From positions 1 through 37,407 of the forward strand of contig JAITMV010000274.1 of the NCBI GenBank assembly GCA_031277295.1: a stretch of 37,407 nucleotides of DNA, in the 5' to 3' direction. This DNA is from Burkholderiaceae bacterium (lineage in GTDB: Bacteria; Pseudomonadota; Gammaproteobacteria; Burkholderiales; Burkholderiaceae_C). The notes beneath the pieces were generated by a model. It was given only the letters and a program-made list of their open reading frames with translations, was not told where the DNA came from and did no database searches. Shown one piece after another: positions 21,368 to 31,828 of the stretch. Made by a program: the position numbers and the translations under genes. Each line of letters begins with the position of its first letter. The stretch's first letter is position 1.

Positions 21368-22503
21368 GCGGCCCGAAACGTTTGACCGCCATCGGCGGCG
21401 CATTGTTAGCGGCAGCAGTATTGGCCGGCTGCGGCGGCGGTTCAGTGCGCCCCAAACCTGCCGAGTTGAAGCCGGTCACATCGACGATTGGGGTGCGGCA
21501 AGCCTGGTCGGCACATGTGTCGGCGGTCAACTTCCCATTGCAGGTGCATGCCGCGGGCAGCCAGGTACTGGTCGCCGGCAGCGACGGCACGGTAGTGACG
21601 CTGGATGGCGCCACCGGACGCGAGCTAGGGCGCGCCCGCGCTGGCGCCGAATTGACCGGCGGCGTCGGCAGCGATGGCCGCGTGGCCGCCGTGGTGACGC
21701 GCGACAACCAGGTGGTAGCGCTGGAAAACGGACGCAAACTATGGAGCTACCACCTGACGGCACAAAGTTACACCGCACCGCTGGTGGCCGGGGGGCGCGT
21801 GTTCGTGCTGGGAGCAGATCGTTCGCTGACGGCGCTGGACGGCGGCAACGGTGCGCTGTTGTGGCGCACCCAGCGCTCAGCCGAGCCGCTGGTGCTGCGC
21901 CAAGCCGGGTTGTTGATGGCCGTTGGTGACACGCTGGTGGTTGGCGTGGCCGGACGCATGATCGGTATCGATCCCAACACCGGCGACGTGCGCTGGGAAA
22001 CGCCGGTGGCAGTGGCGCGCGGCGCCAATGACGTAGAAAGTCTGGTCGATCTGGTCGGCGGCGTCAGCCGGCAGGCCAATGTGGTGTGTGCGCGCGCATT
22101 CCAGGCCGCGGTGGGTTGCGTAGACGCCGCCGCGGGCACGCTGTTGTGGAGCCGCCCGGCCAGCGGCTCCACCGGCGTATCGGGTGACGGCGAGCGCGTG
22201 TACGGCGCCGAATCGGATGGCCGCCTGCTGGCGTGGCGCGCCGACACGGGCGAGCGCGATTGGGCGGTTGATTCACTGCAATGGCGCGTGCTGACCGGCA
22301 CGCTGGTACTGGGCCGCTCGGTAGTCGTAGGCGACAGTACGGGGCTGGTGCATCTATTTTCGCGTCAGGATGGCCGCCCGGTAAACCGGTTGACCACCGA
22401 CAAAACCGGTGTGGCCGCCACACCGGTGGCGCTCGGCAATACGCTGGTAGTGCTCACGCGCGGCGGTGGTGTGTATGGCTTCGTGCCCGAAAATAACAAA
22501 TGA
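21364..22503 (+). CDS. bamB: Outer membrane assembly lipoprotein BamB
   Basis: A 379-residue lipoprotein of the BAM beta-barrel assembly machine. A signal peptide ends in the lipobox LAGC with the acylated Cys at residue 23, followed by a short Gly/Ser linker. The rest is an eight-bladed PQQ-like beta-propeller, seen as recurring blades such as VLVAGSDGTVVTLDGATGRE and VGVAGRMIGIDPNTGDVRWE. It lacks Asp after the Cys, so outer-membrane sorting is expected. It overlaps the yfgM-like gene and precedes der, as in many beta- and gammaproteobacteria. Confidence 0.94.
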   Translation: MSGPKRLTAIGGALLAAAVLAGCGGGSVRPKPAELKPVTSTIGVRQAWSAHVSAVNFPLQVHAAGSQVLVAGSDGTVVTLDGATGRELGRARAGAELTGGVGSDGRVAAVVTRDNQVVALENGRKLWSYHLTAQSYTAPLVAGGRVFVLGADRSLTALDGGNGALLWRTQRSAEPLVLRQAGLLMAVGDTLVVGVAGRMIGIDPNTGDVRWETPVAVARGANDVESLVDLVGGVSRQANVVCARAFQAAVGCVDAAAGTLLWSRPASGSTGVSGDGERVYGAESDGRLLAWRADTGERDWAVDSLQWRVLTGTLVLGRSVVVGDSTGLVHLFSRQDGRPVNRLTTDKTGVAATPVALGNTLVVLTRGGGVYGFVPENNK

Positions 22504-22656
22504 CTTCGCCTGTAGTCTGGGGTGCATGACGGAATGACCGCACCTGCGGCGCATGACGAAATAATCTGCTCGGCTACGCGCCAACAACGCGCACCTCAAA
22601 TCATGCGCCGCCGGTGCCTCACCCGAGCGCAGCAAAGTCATTTGCCATTTGTCATT
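22498..22656. repeat. Intergenic inverted-repeat element before der
   Basis: AAATGACTTCGC (22498-22509) and GCAAAGTCATTT (22632-22643) form a 12-bp inverted repeat with one mismatch, enclosing TGACG-type motifs and GC-rich palindromic sequence. The right part TCACCCGAGCGC (22619-22630), then a run ending TTGTCATT (22649-22656), is closely matched before purA (29774-29804). The left arm overlaps the bamB stop. The element ends 6 bp from the der start. Confidence 0.55.
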
Positions 22657-22661
22657 CGCGC

Positions 22662-24008
22662 ATGAAACCCGTCATCGCCATCATCGGCCGGCCCAACGTC
22701 GGCAAATCGACCCTGTTCAACCGTCTGACAAAAAGCCGCGATGCCATCGTCGCTGACTTTGCCGGTCTGACGCGAGATCGTCATTACGGCCAGGGACGGC
22801 TGGGCCGGCGCGAGTACATCGTCATTGATACCGGCGGCTTCGAACCCGACGCCGCCCTCGGCAGCATCTTGCGGGAAATGGCCAGACAGACCCGGCAGGC
22901 GGTGGCCGAGGCGGATGCAGTGCTGTTCGTGGTCGATGCGCGCGCCGGCCTGTCGGCTCAGGAGCATGAAATTGCTGGCTACCTGCGCCGCCTGGGTAAG
23001 CGCTGCCTGCTGGTGGCCAACAAGGCTGAAGGCATGCGTGAGGGCGCGCAACTGGCCGAATTCCACGAACTGGGGCTGGGCGACGTGCTGCCGGTGTCGG
23101 CCGCACACGGACAGGGCGTGCGCGGTATGCTGGAAGCGGCGCTGGATGCGCTCGACTGGCCGGATGAGGACGAAAACACAAACACCGAAGCCAATCAGAA
23201 CCTGATCCGCTTGGCCGTCGCGGGGCGGCCAAATGTCGGTAAGTCAACTCTTATAAATACTTGGCTTGGAGAAGAGCGATTGATCGCTTTCGATCAACCA
23301 GGCACGACCCGCGATGCGATCACGGTGCCCTTCGAGCGTGACGGCCAGCGCTTCGAGCTCATCGACACTGCCGGGTTGCGGCGCAAGGGCAAGGTGTTCG
23401 AGGCAATCGAGAAATTCTCGGTGGTCAAAACATTGCAAGCCATCACCTCGGCAGGTGTCGTGTTGCTACTGTTGGACGCAATTCAAGGCGTGACCGAGCA
23501 GGACGCGCACATCGCCGGCTTCATTCTCGACAGCGGGCGCGCAGTTACTTTAGCAGTCAACAAATGGGATTCAGTGAGCGCATACCAGCGCGAGTTGGTT
23601 CGGCGTTCGATTGAGTCACGGCTGGCGTTTCTGAAGTTTGCCGAGATGCACTTCATTTCGGCGCGTAAGCGCCAAGGTCTGGGGCCGTTGTGGACATCGC
23701 TCATCCGTGCCCATCAAGCCGCCCGGCGCAAGCTGCCGACGCCGCAACTCACCCGCTTGCTGCTGGAGGCGGTGCAGTTCCAGCAACCCAAGCGCGTCGG
23801 CATGTACCGGCCCAAACTGCGCTACGCGCACCAAGGCGGGGTCAATCCGCCGGTGGTGGTGGTGCATGGAAACTCACTGGAAGGCGTGACTGATAGCTAC
23901 AAACGTTATCTGGAAGGGCGCTTGCGCAAGGCGTTCGAGCTGACCGGCACGCCGCTGCGCATCGAGATGAAGTCGGCGCACAACCCCTATGCCAAAGAAA
24001 ATTCCTGA
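22662..24008 (+). CDS. der: Ribosome biogenesis GTPase Der (EngA)
   Basis: A 448-residue protein with two tandem GTPase domains and a C-terminal KH-like domain, needed for 50S subunit maturation. G1 motif GRPNVGKST occurs at residues 9-17 and again near 190. G3 appears as DTGGFEP and [10 protein letters not shown], and G4 as NKAE and NKWD. The start was placed at [17 protein letters not shown] because the P-loop strand begins there; an upstream GTG lies inside the repeat element. No clear Shine-Dalgarno precedes this ATG, which follows the repeat element by 5 nt. Confidence 0.95.
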   Translation: MKPVIAIIGRPNVGKSTLFNRLTKSRDAIVADFAGLTRDRHYGQGRLGRREYIVIDTGGFEPDAALGSILREMARQTRQAVAEADAVLFVVDARAGLSAQEHEIAGYLRRLGKRCLLVANKAEGMREGAQLAEFHELGLGDVLPVSAAHGQGVRGMLEAALDALDWPDEDENTNTEANQNLIRLAVAGRPNVGKSTLINTWLGEERLIAFDQPGTTRDAITVPFERDGQRFELIDTAGLRRKGKVFEAIEKFSVVKTLQAITSAGVVLLLLDAIQGVTEQDAHIAGFILDSGRAVTLAVNKWDSVSAYQRELVRRSIESRLAFLKFAEMHFISARKRQGLGPLWTSLIRAHQAARRKLPTPQLTRLLLEAVQFQQPKRVGMYRPKLRYAHQGGVNPPVVVVHGNSLEGVTDSYKRYLEGRLRKAFELTGTPLRIEMKSAHNPYAKENS

Positions 24009-24253
24009 GCTTCAAGTGTGGGTTCTTCCGCTGCCGCACGAGCGCCTTTTGGGATAAGATGCAAGGTGCGAATGGTGGCTGCGGGCCAATATAGGGCGAG
24101 TATTTGCTTTCTCAGAAGTTCGCAAAAAAACTCCATGTACAGTGTCCCAAACCACATTGGCAACGGATTTATGCATGGGGTTGCAGCACAAGGCGCCATC
24201 CTTGTGGTAAGTTCGACTTCTCTCAACATTTCTTTGAACACGGAGAAAATATC
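24009..24253. promoter_or_regulatory. Leader region of hfq
   Basis: A 245-bp non-coding gap. A sigma-70-like -10 (TAAGAT, 24055-24060) in the context GGGATAAGATG suggests a promoter about 190 bp upstream of hfq, but no good -35 is seen. The frame upstream of the hfq GTG is open but does not resemble Hfq and was left out. Confidence 0.3.
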
Positions 24254-24499
24254 GTGAGCAATAAAGGGCAGCTCCTACAAGACCCGTTTCTCAACACCCT
24301 GCGCCGCGAACACATCCCGGTCTCCATCTACTTGGTGAACGGCATCAAATTGCAGGGCCAAATTGAATCTTTTGACCAGTACGTCGTGCTGCTGCGCAAC
24401 ACGGTCACGCAGATGGTCTACAAGCATGCCATTTCGACCATCGTGCCGGGCCGGGCCGTCAACTTCTCGACCAATGCGGACAACCAGGAGCCGGTCTAG
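24254..24499 (+). CDS. hfq: RNA chaperone Hfq
   Basis: An 81-residue Sm-like hexameric RNA chaperone that pairs small RNAs with mRNAs. The start is GTG 24254 with GGAGA seven bases upstream. Sm1 ([34 protein letters not shown], residues about 13-46) and Sm2 ([13 protein letters not shown], with the YKHA RNA-binding motif) are complete. Distal-face and rim residues look normal and the C-terminal tail is short, as in many betaproteobacteria. It lies upstream of hflX-hflK-hflC in the conserved order, but a repeat element sits between hfq and hflX. Confidence 0.97.
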   Translation: MSNKGQLLQDPFLNTLRREHIPVSIYLVNGIKLQGQIESFDQYVVLLRNTVTQMVYKHAISTIVPGRAVNFSTNADNQEPV

Positions 24500-24528
24500 G
24501 AATGTGCGTCGTACTTCGCGAATCGATG

Positions 24529-24769
24529 ATCCTAGAAACGGCAGTTGACCGCTTGGTATCTTCAGAAAAGCCGCGCCAGCGTTGATTTTCGGACCTTCGA
24601 TCACACCCGCCTTTTGGGTGAGAACGCTACGCACCCGATCAGGCTGCCCTCGGGCGCGCTTGCGGCGTTGCTCCTCGCCTAAGCACACGAGTGCGTGGCC
24701 TTGGTCGCGCCTTGCCAGCCCACCTGATGACGACTCAGCTCGGGCGCGTTCAACTGCCGTTTCTAGGAT
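24529..24769. repeat. Inverted-repeat mobile-like element, long copy
   Basis: A 241-bp non-coding element with perfect 20-bp terminal arms: ATCCTAGAAACGGCAGTTGA (24529-24548) and its reverse complement (24750-24769). Inside are a hairpin CACCC-GGGTG (24603-24620), the block CGCTACGCACCCGATCAGGC (24625-24644) and CTCGGGCGCG twice (24649-24658, 24739-24748). It shares arms, block and layout with 35274-35416, which has a single CTCGGGCGCG. The copy here carries about 90 extra bases between direct repeats. It separates hfq from hflX and reaches within 5 bp of the hflX start. Confidence 0.75.
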
Positions 24770-24774
24770 GATTC

Positions 24775-25986
24775 GTGAGCAGCGCCCCTAAAACTGCGGC
24801 GTCCGCGTTGCCTGCCGCCGCTTCACCCGAGCGCTGTGCCGCCGTGCTGGTGGGCGTTGATCTCGGCGCACCGCATTTCGATGGCGAACTGCAAGAACTC
24901 GGCCTATTGGCCCAGACTGCGGGGCTGCACCCGGTGGCCCGGCTCACCTGCAAACGCAAGGCGCCCGACGCGGCGTTGTTCGTGGGCAGCGGCAAGGCGG
25001 AAGAAATCCGCCTGCTGGCGCAGACCGAAGGCGCGCAGGAGGTGCTGTTCGATCAGGCGCTCAGCCCGGTGCAACAGCGCAATCTGGAGCGTGCCATCGG
25101 CCTGCCTGTTAATGACCGCACACTGCTGATTCTGGAAATCTTTGCTAGACGCGCGCGCAGCCACGAGGGCAAGCTCCAGGTCGAACTGGCACGGCTGCAA
25201 TACCTCAGCACCCGGCTGGTACGCCGCTGGTCGCACCTGGAACGCCAGCAAGGCGGCATCGGCGGGCGCGGCGGGCCGGGCGAAACGCAGATTGAGCTGG
25301 ATCGCCGCATGATCGGCGAAGCCATCAAGCGCACCAAAGAGCGTTTGCTCAAGGTCAAACGCCAGCGCCAGACGCAGCGCCGTCAGCGCGCGCGGCGCGA
25401 GACTTTCAACATTTCGCTGGTGGGCTATACCAATGCCGGCAAATCGACACTATTCAACGCGCTGGTCAAGGCGCGCGCCTACGCCGCGGACCAGTTATTT
25501 GCCACCCTTGACACCACCACGCGGCAGTTGTTCCTAGGCCAGACCGGGCGTTCGGTATCGCTGTCGGACACGGTAGGCTTCATTCGCGATTTGCCACATG
25601 GCCTGGTGGACGCTTTCGAGGCCACACTACAAGAAGCGGCGGACGCCGATTTGCTGCTGCACGTAGTCGATGCCGGCAACCCCGCCTTTGCCGAGCAGAT
25701 GGACGAGGTACAGCGCGTGCTGGCGGAAATCGGCGCCGACGGGCTACCGCAACTGCTGGTGTTCAACAAGCTCGACACTATCGAAGACACGCGCCGCCCG
25801 CCGGTATTGCAAGACGCAATCGAGCTGGACGGTCGCCGCCATACCCGCATCTTCGTCAGCGCCCGTTCGGGTGAAGGACTGCCGCTGCTGCGCGCGGAAC
25901 TGGCACGCCGCGGCAGCGCCCGCGAGGGGGTTGCTGCGATTGGGCACAATGACGGGTTGCATAGCCGAGAAAACACCGACGAATGA
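24775..25986 (+). CDS. hflX: Ribosome-associated GTPase HflX
   Basis: A 403-residue GTPase that splits stalled or heat-damaged ribosomes. The N-terminal HflX domain contains FVGSGKAEEIRLL, the linker GGIGGRGGPGETQIELDRR, then the coiled KVKRQRQTQRRQR. The GTPase domain has G1 VGYTNAGKSTLFNAL, G3 DTVGFIRDLPHGL and G4 NKLD. The start is GTG 24775; its only Shine-Dalgarno candidate (AGGA, 24765-24768) lies inside the arm of the upstream repeat element. The stop overlaps the hflK start (ATGA), indicating coupled translation. Confidence 0.95.
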   Translation: MSSAPKTAASALPAAASPERCAAVLVGVDLGAPHFDGELQELGLLAQTAGLHPVARLTCKRKAPDAALFVGSGKAEEIRLLAQTEGAQEVLFDQALSPVQQRNLERAIGLPVNDRTLLILEIFARRARSHEGKLQVELARLQYLSTRLVRRWSHLERQQGGIGGRGGPGETQIELDRRMIGEAIKRTKERLLKVKRQRQTQRRQRARRETFNISLVGYTNAGKSTLFNALVKARAYAADQLFATLDTTTRQLFLGQTGRSVSLSDTVGFIRDLPHGLVDAFEATLQEAADADLLLHVVDAGNPAFAEQMDEVQRVLAEIGADGLPQLLVFNKLDTIEDTRRPPVLQDAIELDGRRHTRIFVSARSGEGLPLLRAELARRGSAREGVAAIGHNDGLHSRENTDE

Positions 25987-27284
25987 ACGATCTTTCCCGC
26001 GCCCCGCGTCCGGCCACATGGCCCGCGCGCATCCGGGGCATGTTCAACCTGAACGATCCGCGCTGGGGCCGCGGCGACGAGCCGTCCAATCACGACCCGC
26101 AGCAACATCCCGATGAGCCGCCGCACCGTCCCGAGCAAGGGGGGCCGCCCGATCTGGACGAGTTATGGCGCGATTTCAACCGCAGGCTAGGCGGCCTGTT
26201 CGGTGGCGGCGGACATGGACGCCGCGGAGGCGGCTTTGAACCGCCTGATATGAAAGGAGCCGCCGGCATCGGCATCACTCTGATTGTTGGTTTGGCGGTG
26301 CTGATCTGGTTCGGCACCGGCGTATTCACGGTGCGCGAAGGCGAGCAGGCAGTAGTCACCACGTTCGGCAAATTCGACTCAGTGCGCAAAGCCGGCCTGA
26401 ACTGGCGCTGGCCGTGGCCGATTCAGCGTGACGAGATCGTGCGCGTAACGCAGATCCGCTCAGTCGACGTCGGCGGCGACAGTATCGTCCGGGCCACCGG
26501 CTTGAGCGAGTCAGCCATGTTGACGCAAGACGAGAACATCGTCGAAATCAAATTTGCCGTGCAGTACCGCCTGAACGACGTGCGCGCCTGGCTGTTCGAG
26601 AGCGAAAACCCTGACAAGGCCGTCGTGCAGGCCGCCGACAGCGCCGTGCGCGAAGTCGCCGGGCAGATGACCATGGACAACGCCATGACCGACCAGCGCG
26701 ACCAGATCGCTCCGCGCGTGCGCGATCTGATGCAGAAAATCCTGGATCGCTACAAAGTCGGCGTCGAAGTAGTGGCCGTCAACATGCAGCAAACCGGCGT
26801 GCGCCCTCCGCAGCAGGTCAAGGATGCCTTTGACGACGTCATCAAGGCTGGCCAAGAGCGCGAGCGCGCCAAGAACCTGGCCCAGGCCTACGCCAACCAA
26901 GTGGTACCGCTGGCCACCGGCGCCGCCGCGCGCCTGAAACAAGAAGCCGACGGCTACAAAGCGCGCGTCGTGGCACAGGCGCAAGGTGACGCGCAGCGTT
27001 TCAACTCCATCCTGGCCGAATACCAAAAAGCGCCCCAGGTCACGCGTGAGCGCATGTATCTGGACACCATGCGCGACATCTACAGCGGCATTGGCAAAAT
27101 CATCGTCGACGGCAAATCGGGCGGCAACCTGATGTACCTGCCGCTCGACAAGGTGATGCAAGCCGCCGGCGCCGCGCCCGCCACCGCCGCGTCCCCCGCG
27201 GAAGCAGCGCCCGCCCCCGAGTCGGACACTGCCGACGCGCGCGCACGCGACAGCGCGCGCGGTCGCGAACGTGAATCGCGATGA
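25983..27284 (+). CDS. hflK: FtsH protease modulator HflK
   Basis: A 433-residue SPFH-family inner-membrane protein that with HflC forms the cage around FtsH. It has a cytoplasmic Pro/Gly-rich N-terminus (GGGGHGRRGGGFEPPD), one membrane segment near residues 93-113 (GIGITLIVGLAVLIWFGTGV) and the SPFH domain beginning FTVREGEQAVVTTFGKFD. A coiled-coil follows (GQERERAKNLAQAYANQVV). The C-terminus is an Ala/Pro/Glu-rich tail ending in Arg-rich sequence. Start overlaps the hflX stop. Length is typical. Confidence 0.95.
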   Translation: MNDLSRAPRPATWPARIRGMFNLNDPRWGRGDEPSNHDPQQHPDEPPHRPEQGGPPDLDELWRDFNRRLGGLFGGGGHGRRGGGFEPPDMKGAAGIGITLIVGLAVLIWFGTGVFTVREGEQAVVTTFGKFDSVRKAGLNWRWPWPIQRDEIVRVTQIRSVDVGGDSIVRATGLSESAMLTQDENIVEIKFAVQYRLNDVRAWLFESENPDKAVVQAADSAVREVAGQMTMDNAMTDQRDQIAPRVRDLMQKILDRYKVGVEVVAVNMQQTGVRPPQQVKDAFDDVIKAGQERERAKNLAQAYANQVVPLATGAAARLKQEADGYKARVVAQAQGDAQRFNSILAEYQKAPQVTRERMYLDTMRDIYSGIGKIIVDGKSGGNLMYLPLDKVMQAAGAAPATAASPAEAAPAPESDTADARARDSARGRERESR

Positions 27285-27328
27285 TGAAACACGAGGAAAA
27301 ACGGTTGCCGTCCGGCGTTTCGCGCTGG

Positions 27329-27357
27329 GCGTGAAATCCGAAAAAAAGTATTCACGC
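27329..27357. repeat. Hairpin between hflK and hflC
   Basis: GCGTGAA (27329-27335) and TTCACGC (27351-27357) form a perfect 7-bp stem with an A-rich 15-nt loop in the 101-bp hflK-hflC gap, 28 bp before hflC. It may affect relative expression; there is no T-tract after it. Confidence 0.4.
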
Positions 27358-27385
27358 GCCGCCCCACGCTCTAGGCAAAACTGAC

Positions 27386-28273
27386 ATGAACAGATTGGTA
27401 ATTTCCGTCATCATCTTCATCGCCGGGTTGGCGCTGCTGCGCGCCGCCGCATTTGTGGTCGATCAACGCCAATTCGGCGTGGTTTACCAGTTCAACGAAA
27501 TCCAGCGCGTCATCGCCCAGCCGGGGTTGAACTTCAACATACCGTTGATACAAAACGTCGCCTACATGGACAAGCGCCTGCTCATACTCGACAGCGCCGA
27601 CGCCGAGCCGATGCTGACCGCCGAGAAACAGCGCGTGGTTATCGACTGGTATGTGCGTTGGCGCATTACCGACCCGCGCGCCTTCGTTCAGAACGTCGGC
27701 CGCGACGAAGACGCCGGCGCGCAGCAACTCAACCGCGTGGTACGCAGCGCCTTCCAGGAAGAAATCAACCGCCGCACCGTGCGTGAATTGATCTCCACCC
27801 GCCGCGAAACGCTGATGGCCGATGTCAAGCAAGAGGTCACCGCCGTCGTTCAAGGCACCAAGTCCTGGGGCATCGACATTGTGGACGTGCGTATCACCCG
27901 CGCCGACTACGCCGAGTCGATCACCGAATCGGTCTACGGCCGCATGCGCGCCGAGCGCCAGCGCGTGGCCAACGAACTGCGCTCCACCGGCTTGGCCGAA
28001 GGCGAGCAAATCCGCGCCGACGCCGACCGCCAGCGCGAAGTCACCGTCGCCAACGCCTACCGCGAAGCCCAGAAAGTGCGCGGCGAAGGCGACGCCGAGG
28101 CCACCCGCGTCTACGCCGAAGCTTTCAACAAGGACCCGCAGTTCGCCGAGTTCCACCGCAGCCTGGACGCCTACCGCGCCAGCATCGGCAAGCCCGGCGA
28201 CGTGCTGGTGATCGACCCGGCGGCGTCGGACTTTTTCCGCAACCTGCGCACTCCGCCGTCCGCGCGGCACTGA
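27386..28273 (+). CDS. hflC: FtsH protease modulator HflC
   Basis: A 295-residue SPFH-family partner of HflK. An N-terminal membrane anchor (VISVIIFIAGLALLRAAAFV) is followed by VVDQRQFGVVYQFNEIQ and the SPFH core (LISTRRETLMADVKQEV, GIDIVDVRITRADYAES). The C-terminal helical region ends YRASIGKPGDVLVIDPAASDFF, a family hallmark. Start ATG 27386. Next to hflK in the normal order but separated by 101 bp with a hairpin, unlike the tight couplings earlier in the cluster. Confidence 0.95.
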   Translation: MNRLVISVIIFIAGLALLRAAAFVVDQRQFGVVYQFNEIQRVIAQPGLNFNIPLIQNVAYMDKRLLILDSADAEPMLTAEKQRVVIDWYVRWRITDPRAFVQNVGRDEDAGAQQLNRVVRSAFQEEINRRTVRELISTRRETLMADVKQEVTAVVQGTKSWGIDIVDVRITRADYAESITESVYGRMRAERQRVANELRSTGLAEGEQIRADADRQREVTVANAYREAQKVRGEGDAEATRVYAEAFNKDPQFAEFHRSLDAYRASIGKPGDVLVIDPAASDFFRNLRTPPSARH

Positions 28274-28287
28274 ACCGCTGAGAGCCT

Positions 28288-28476
28288 GTGAACGGCGACA
28301 CTCTGCTGGCCGCGCTCGGCCTGGCGCTCATCATCGAGGGGGCGATGCCCTTCATCGCTCCCGGCGCCTGGCGTCAGGCGTTCAGCCAGTTGCTGCAAAT
28401 GCGCGATGGACAGATTCGCTTCTTCGGCCTGCTGGCGCTCGGCGGCGGATTGGCGCTGTTGTGGCTGGCGGGTTGA
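28288..28476 (+). CDS. DUF2065 (YjeT-type) small membrane protein
   Basis: A 62-residue protein with two hydrophobic segments (LLAALGLALIIEGAMPFI and FFGLLALGGGLALLWLAG) joined by a basic loop (GAWRQAFSQLLQMRDGQIR). This is the DUF2065 pattern, encoded between hflC and hisZ or purA in many proteobacteria. Start GTG 28288 with GAGAG close upstream. The function is unknown; the context suggests a membrane role near HflKC. Confidence 0.85.
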   Translation: MNGDTLLAALGLALIIEGAMPFIAPGAWRQAFSQLLQMRDGQIRFFGLLALGGGLALLWLAG

Positions 28477-28532
28477 TGAAAATTCTCAAAAACCGCTGGC
28501 TACGCCGACGCTGATCGCTGTGGCACGCCCGG

Positions 28533-28538
28533 TAGAAT
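28533..28538 (+). promoter_or_regulatory. Candidate -10 box for hisZ
   Basis: TAGAAT in the context CGGTAGAATCGC, 37 bp before the hisZ start and followed by a T-run. No good -35 box is seen. Confidence 0.25.
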
Positions 28539-28575
28539 CGCCTTTTTAACAGCCCCGAGAAAGCTGACCCTAGCC

Positions 28576-29736
28576 ATGTCCGCCTGGCTTTTGCCGGATC
28601 ACATCGCCGATGTATTGCCCTCCGAGGCCCGGCACATCGAGCAGTTGCGCCGCCGACTGCTGGATACCGCCCGCGGCTACGGCTACGAGTTGGTGATACC
28701 GCCGTTGATTGAGCACCTGGATTCGCTGCTCACCGGCGCCAGCGAGGCACTGAATCTGCAAACCTTCAAGCTGGTCGATCAGCTTTCCGGCCGCTCGCTC
28801 GGCCTGCGCGCCGACACCACGCCACAGGTAGCGCGCATCGATGCCCACTTGCTGGGCCGCCAAGGCGTCACGCGCCTGTGCTATTGCGGCCCGGTGCTGC
28901 ACACCCGGCCCGAGCGAGCCTACGCCACGCGCGAGCCGTTGCAGTTTGGCGCCGAGATTTATGGCCATGCCGGTCGTCAAGCCGATCTGGAAGTGTTGCT
29001 GCTGGCGCTGGACTGCCTGCGCGCCGCCGGGATGGGAGAGCTGTCGGTGGACTTGACCGACGCCCGTATCGCGCGCGCGCTGTTGGCCGGCGTGATGGTC
29101 GACGCGCAAACACTGAATGCCGTGCACGCTGCGCTGGCCGCCAAGGACGCCAGCAAACTGGCGCGGCTGACACAAGACTTTCCCGCCGCTTCGCGCGCTG
29201 GCTTGCAGACACTGATCGGTTTGTACGGCAACGCCGAGGTATTGGGCCAGGCTGAGCACGCCCTAGCGAACATATCCGGCACGGCGGGCGTGCTATCCCA
29301 ACTGAGATGGCTGGCAGACCAACTACAAGGCGTGCGCATCGGGTTCGACCTGGCCGACGCGCGCGGCTGGGGCTACTACACCGGTATGCGTTTCGCCGTT
29401 TACACCGACGGCGCCGGTGACGCCATTGTGCGCGGCGGCCGCTACGACGGCGTGGGCGCGGTATTCGGCCACAAGCTGGACCGCGAGCGTCCGGCAGTCG
29501 GCTTCAGCCTCGATGTCAAGCAACTGGCGCGGGTAGCCGATAACCCGCCAGCGCGTGCCGCCGTTCGTGCGCCTTCGAGCGATGCGCCTGACCTGAGAGC
29601 GGCAGTGGCGGCGCTGCGCGCGCGCGGCGAGACCGTGGTCTGCGCGTTGCCAGGGCCAAACGGAGAAATCGATGAATTTGACTGCGACCGCGAACTGATC
29701 GAGGACGCGGGACAATGGATTGTGCGGGCGTTGTGA
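28576..29736 (+). CDS. hisZ: ATP phosphoribosyltransferase regulatory subunit HisZ
   Basis: A 386-residue paralogue of histidyl-tRNA synthetase that pairs with short-form HisG in the first step of histidine synthesis. It has class II synthetase-fold motifs ([64 protein letters not shown]) but lacks the C-terminal anticodon-binding domain of HisS. The start [18 protein letters not shown] is typical. Its position before purA is the usual betaproteobacterial one; short hisG is expected elsewhere. Confidence 0.95.
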   Translation: MSAWLLPDHIADVLPSEARHIEQLRRRLLDTARGYGYELVIPPLIEHLDSLLTGASEALNLQTFKLVDQLSGRSLGLRADTTPQVARIDAHLLGRQGVTRLCYCGPVLHTRPERAYATREPLQFGAEIYGHAGRQADLEVLLLALDCLRAAGMGELSVDLTDARIARALLAGVMVDAQTLNAVHAALAAKDASKLARLTQDFPAASRAGLQTLIGLYGNAEVLGQAEHALANISGTAGVLSQLRWLADQLQGVRIGFDLADARGWGYYTGMRFAVYTDGAGDAIVRGGRYDGVGAVFGHKLDRERPAVGFSLDVKQLARVADNPPARAAVRAPSSDAPDLRAAVAALRARGETVVCALPGPNGEIDEFDCDRELIEDAGQWIVRAL

Positions 29737-31203
<1,467 letters not shown>

Positions 31204-31215
31204 GGGGCGTCACCG

Positions 31216-31740
31216 ATGCTGACCGAGGACGGCAAACACCTGTACGTCAACCACGAGCAATACCACGGTCTGCTCGAAAACCTGGCGCTCAAGGTGCGGC
31301 AATCGGGCTGGCGCTTCGATACCATCTTGTGTCTGGCGCGCGGCGGTTTGCGACCCGGCGACATCCTGAGCCGCATCTTCGGCGTGCCGCTGGCCATCAT
31401 GTCCACCAGCAGCTACCGCGCCCAAGGCGGCACGGTGCAAGGTCATCTGGACATCGCCCGCTACATCACCACGCCGCGGGGCCAAATCGCCGGCCGCGTG
31501 CTGCTGGTCGACGACCTGGCCGACACCGGCGTTACCCTGCAAGGGGTGGTGGACAAGCTGCGCGATAACTACCCGTCCATCACCGAGTTGCGCACGGCGG
31601 TAATTTGGGTCAAGGGTTGCTGCGCCTTCACGCCCGATTTCGCGGTCGAATACTTGCCCACCAACCCGTGGATTCACCAGCCGTTCGAGCAATACGACAG
31701 CCTCACGCCAGAAAAACTGCTAGAAAAGTGCAAAACTTGA
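31216..31740 (+). CDS. Phosphoribosyltransferase (xanthine/hypoxanthine type)
   Basis: A 174-residue type I phosphoribosyltransferase. The PRPP-binding motif VLLVDDLADTG is complete and preceded by a hood and flexible loop (STSSYRAQGGTVQG). The N-terminal CLARGGLRPGDILSRIFGVP and C-terminal FAVEYLPTNPWIHQPFEQY match the xanthine/hypoxanthine group. It follows purA by 12 bp, so a shared purine-salvage operon is likely. The exact base preference cannot be read from the sequence. Confidence 0.88.
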   Translation: MLTEDGKHLYVNHEQYHGLLENLALKVRQSGWRFDTILCLARGGLRPGDILSRIFGVPLAIMSTSSYRAQGGTVQGHLDIARYITTPRGQIAGRVLLVDDLADTGVTLQGVVDKLRDNYPSITELRTAVIWVKGCCAFTPDFAVEYLPTNPWIHQPFEQYDSLTPEKLLEKCKT

Positions 31741-31828
31741 GACGAGGCCCTGGCTTGCTACTCAAAAAATAGCGGCCCGTGTCTGTCCATGCAGCACAAA
31801 GGCTCTGTTGTTCATAAAATCACCATCC

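Noticed and set aside
24009-24253. tRNA or riboswitch in the hfq leader
   Set aside because: No cloverleaf, T-loop sequence or recognised aptamer core could be found.
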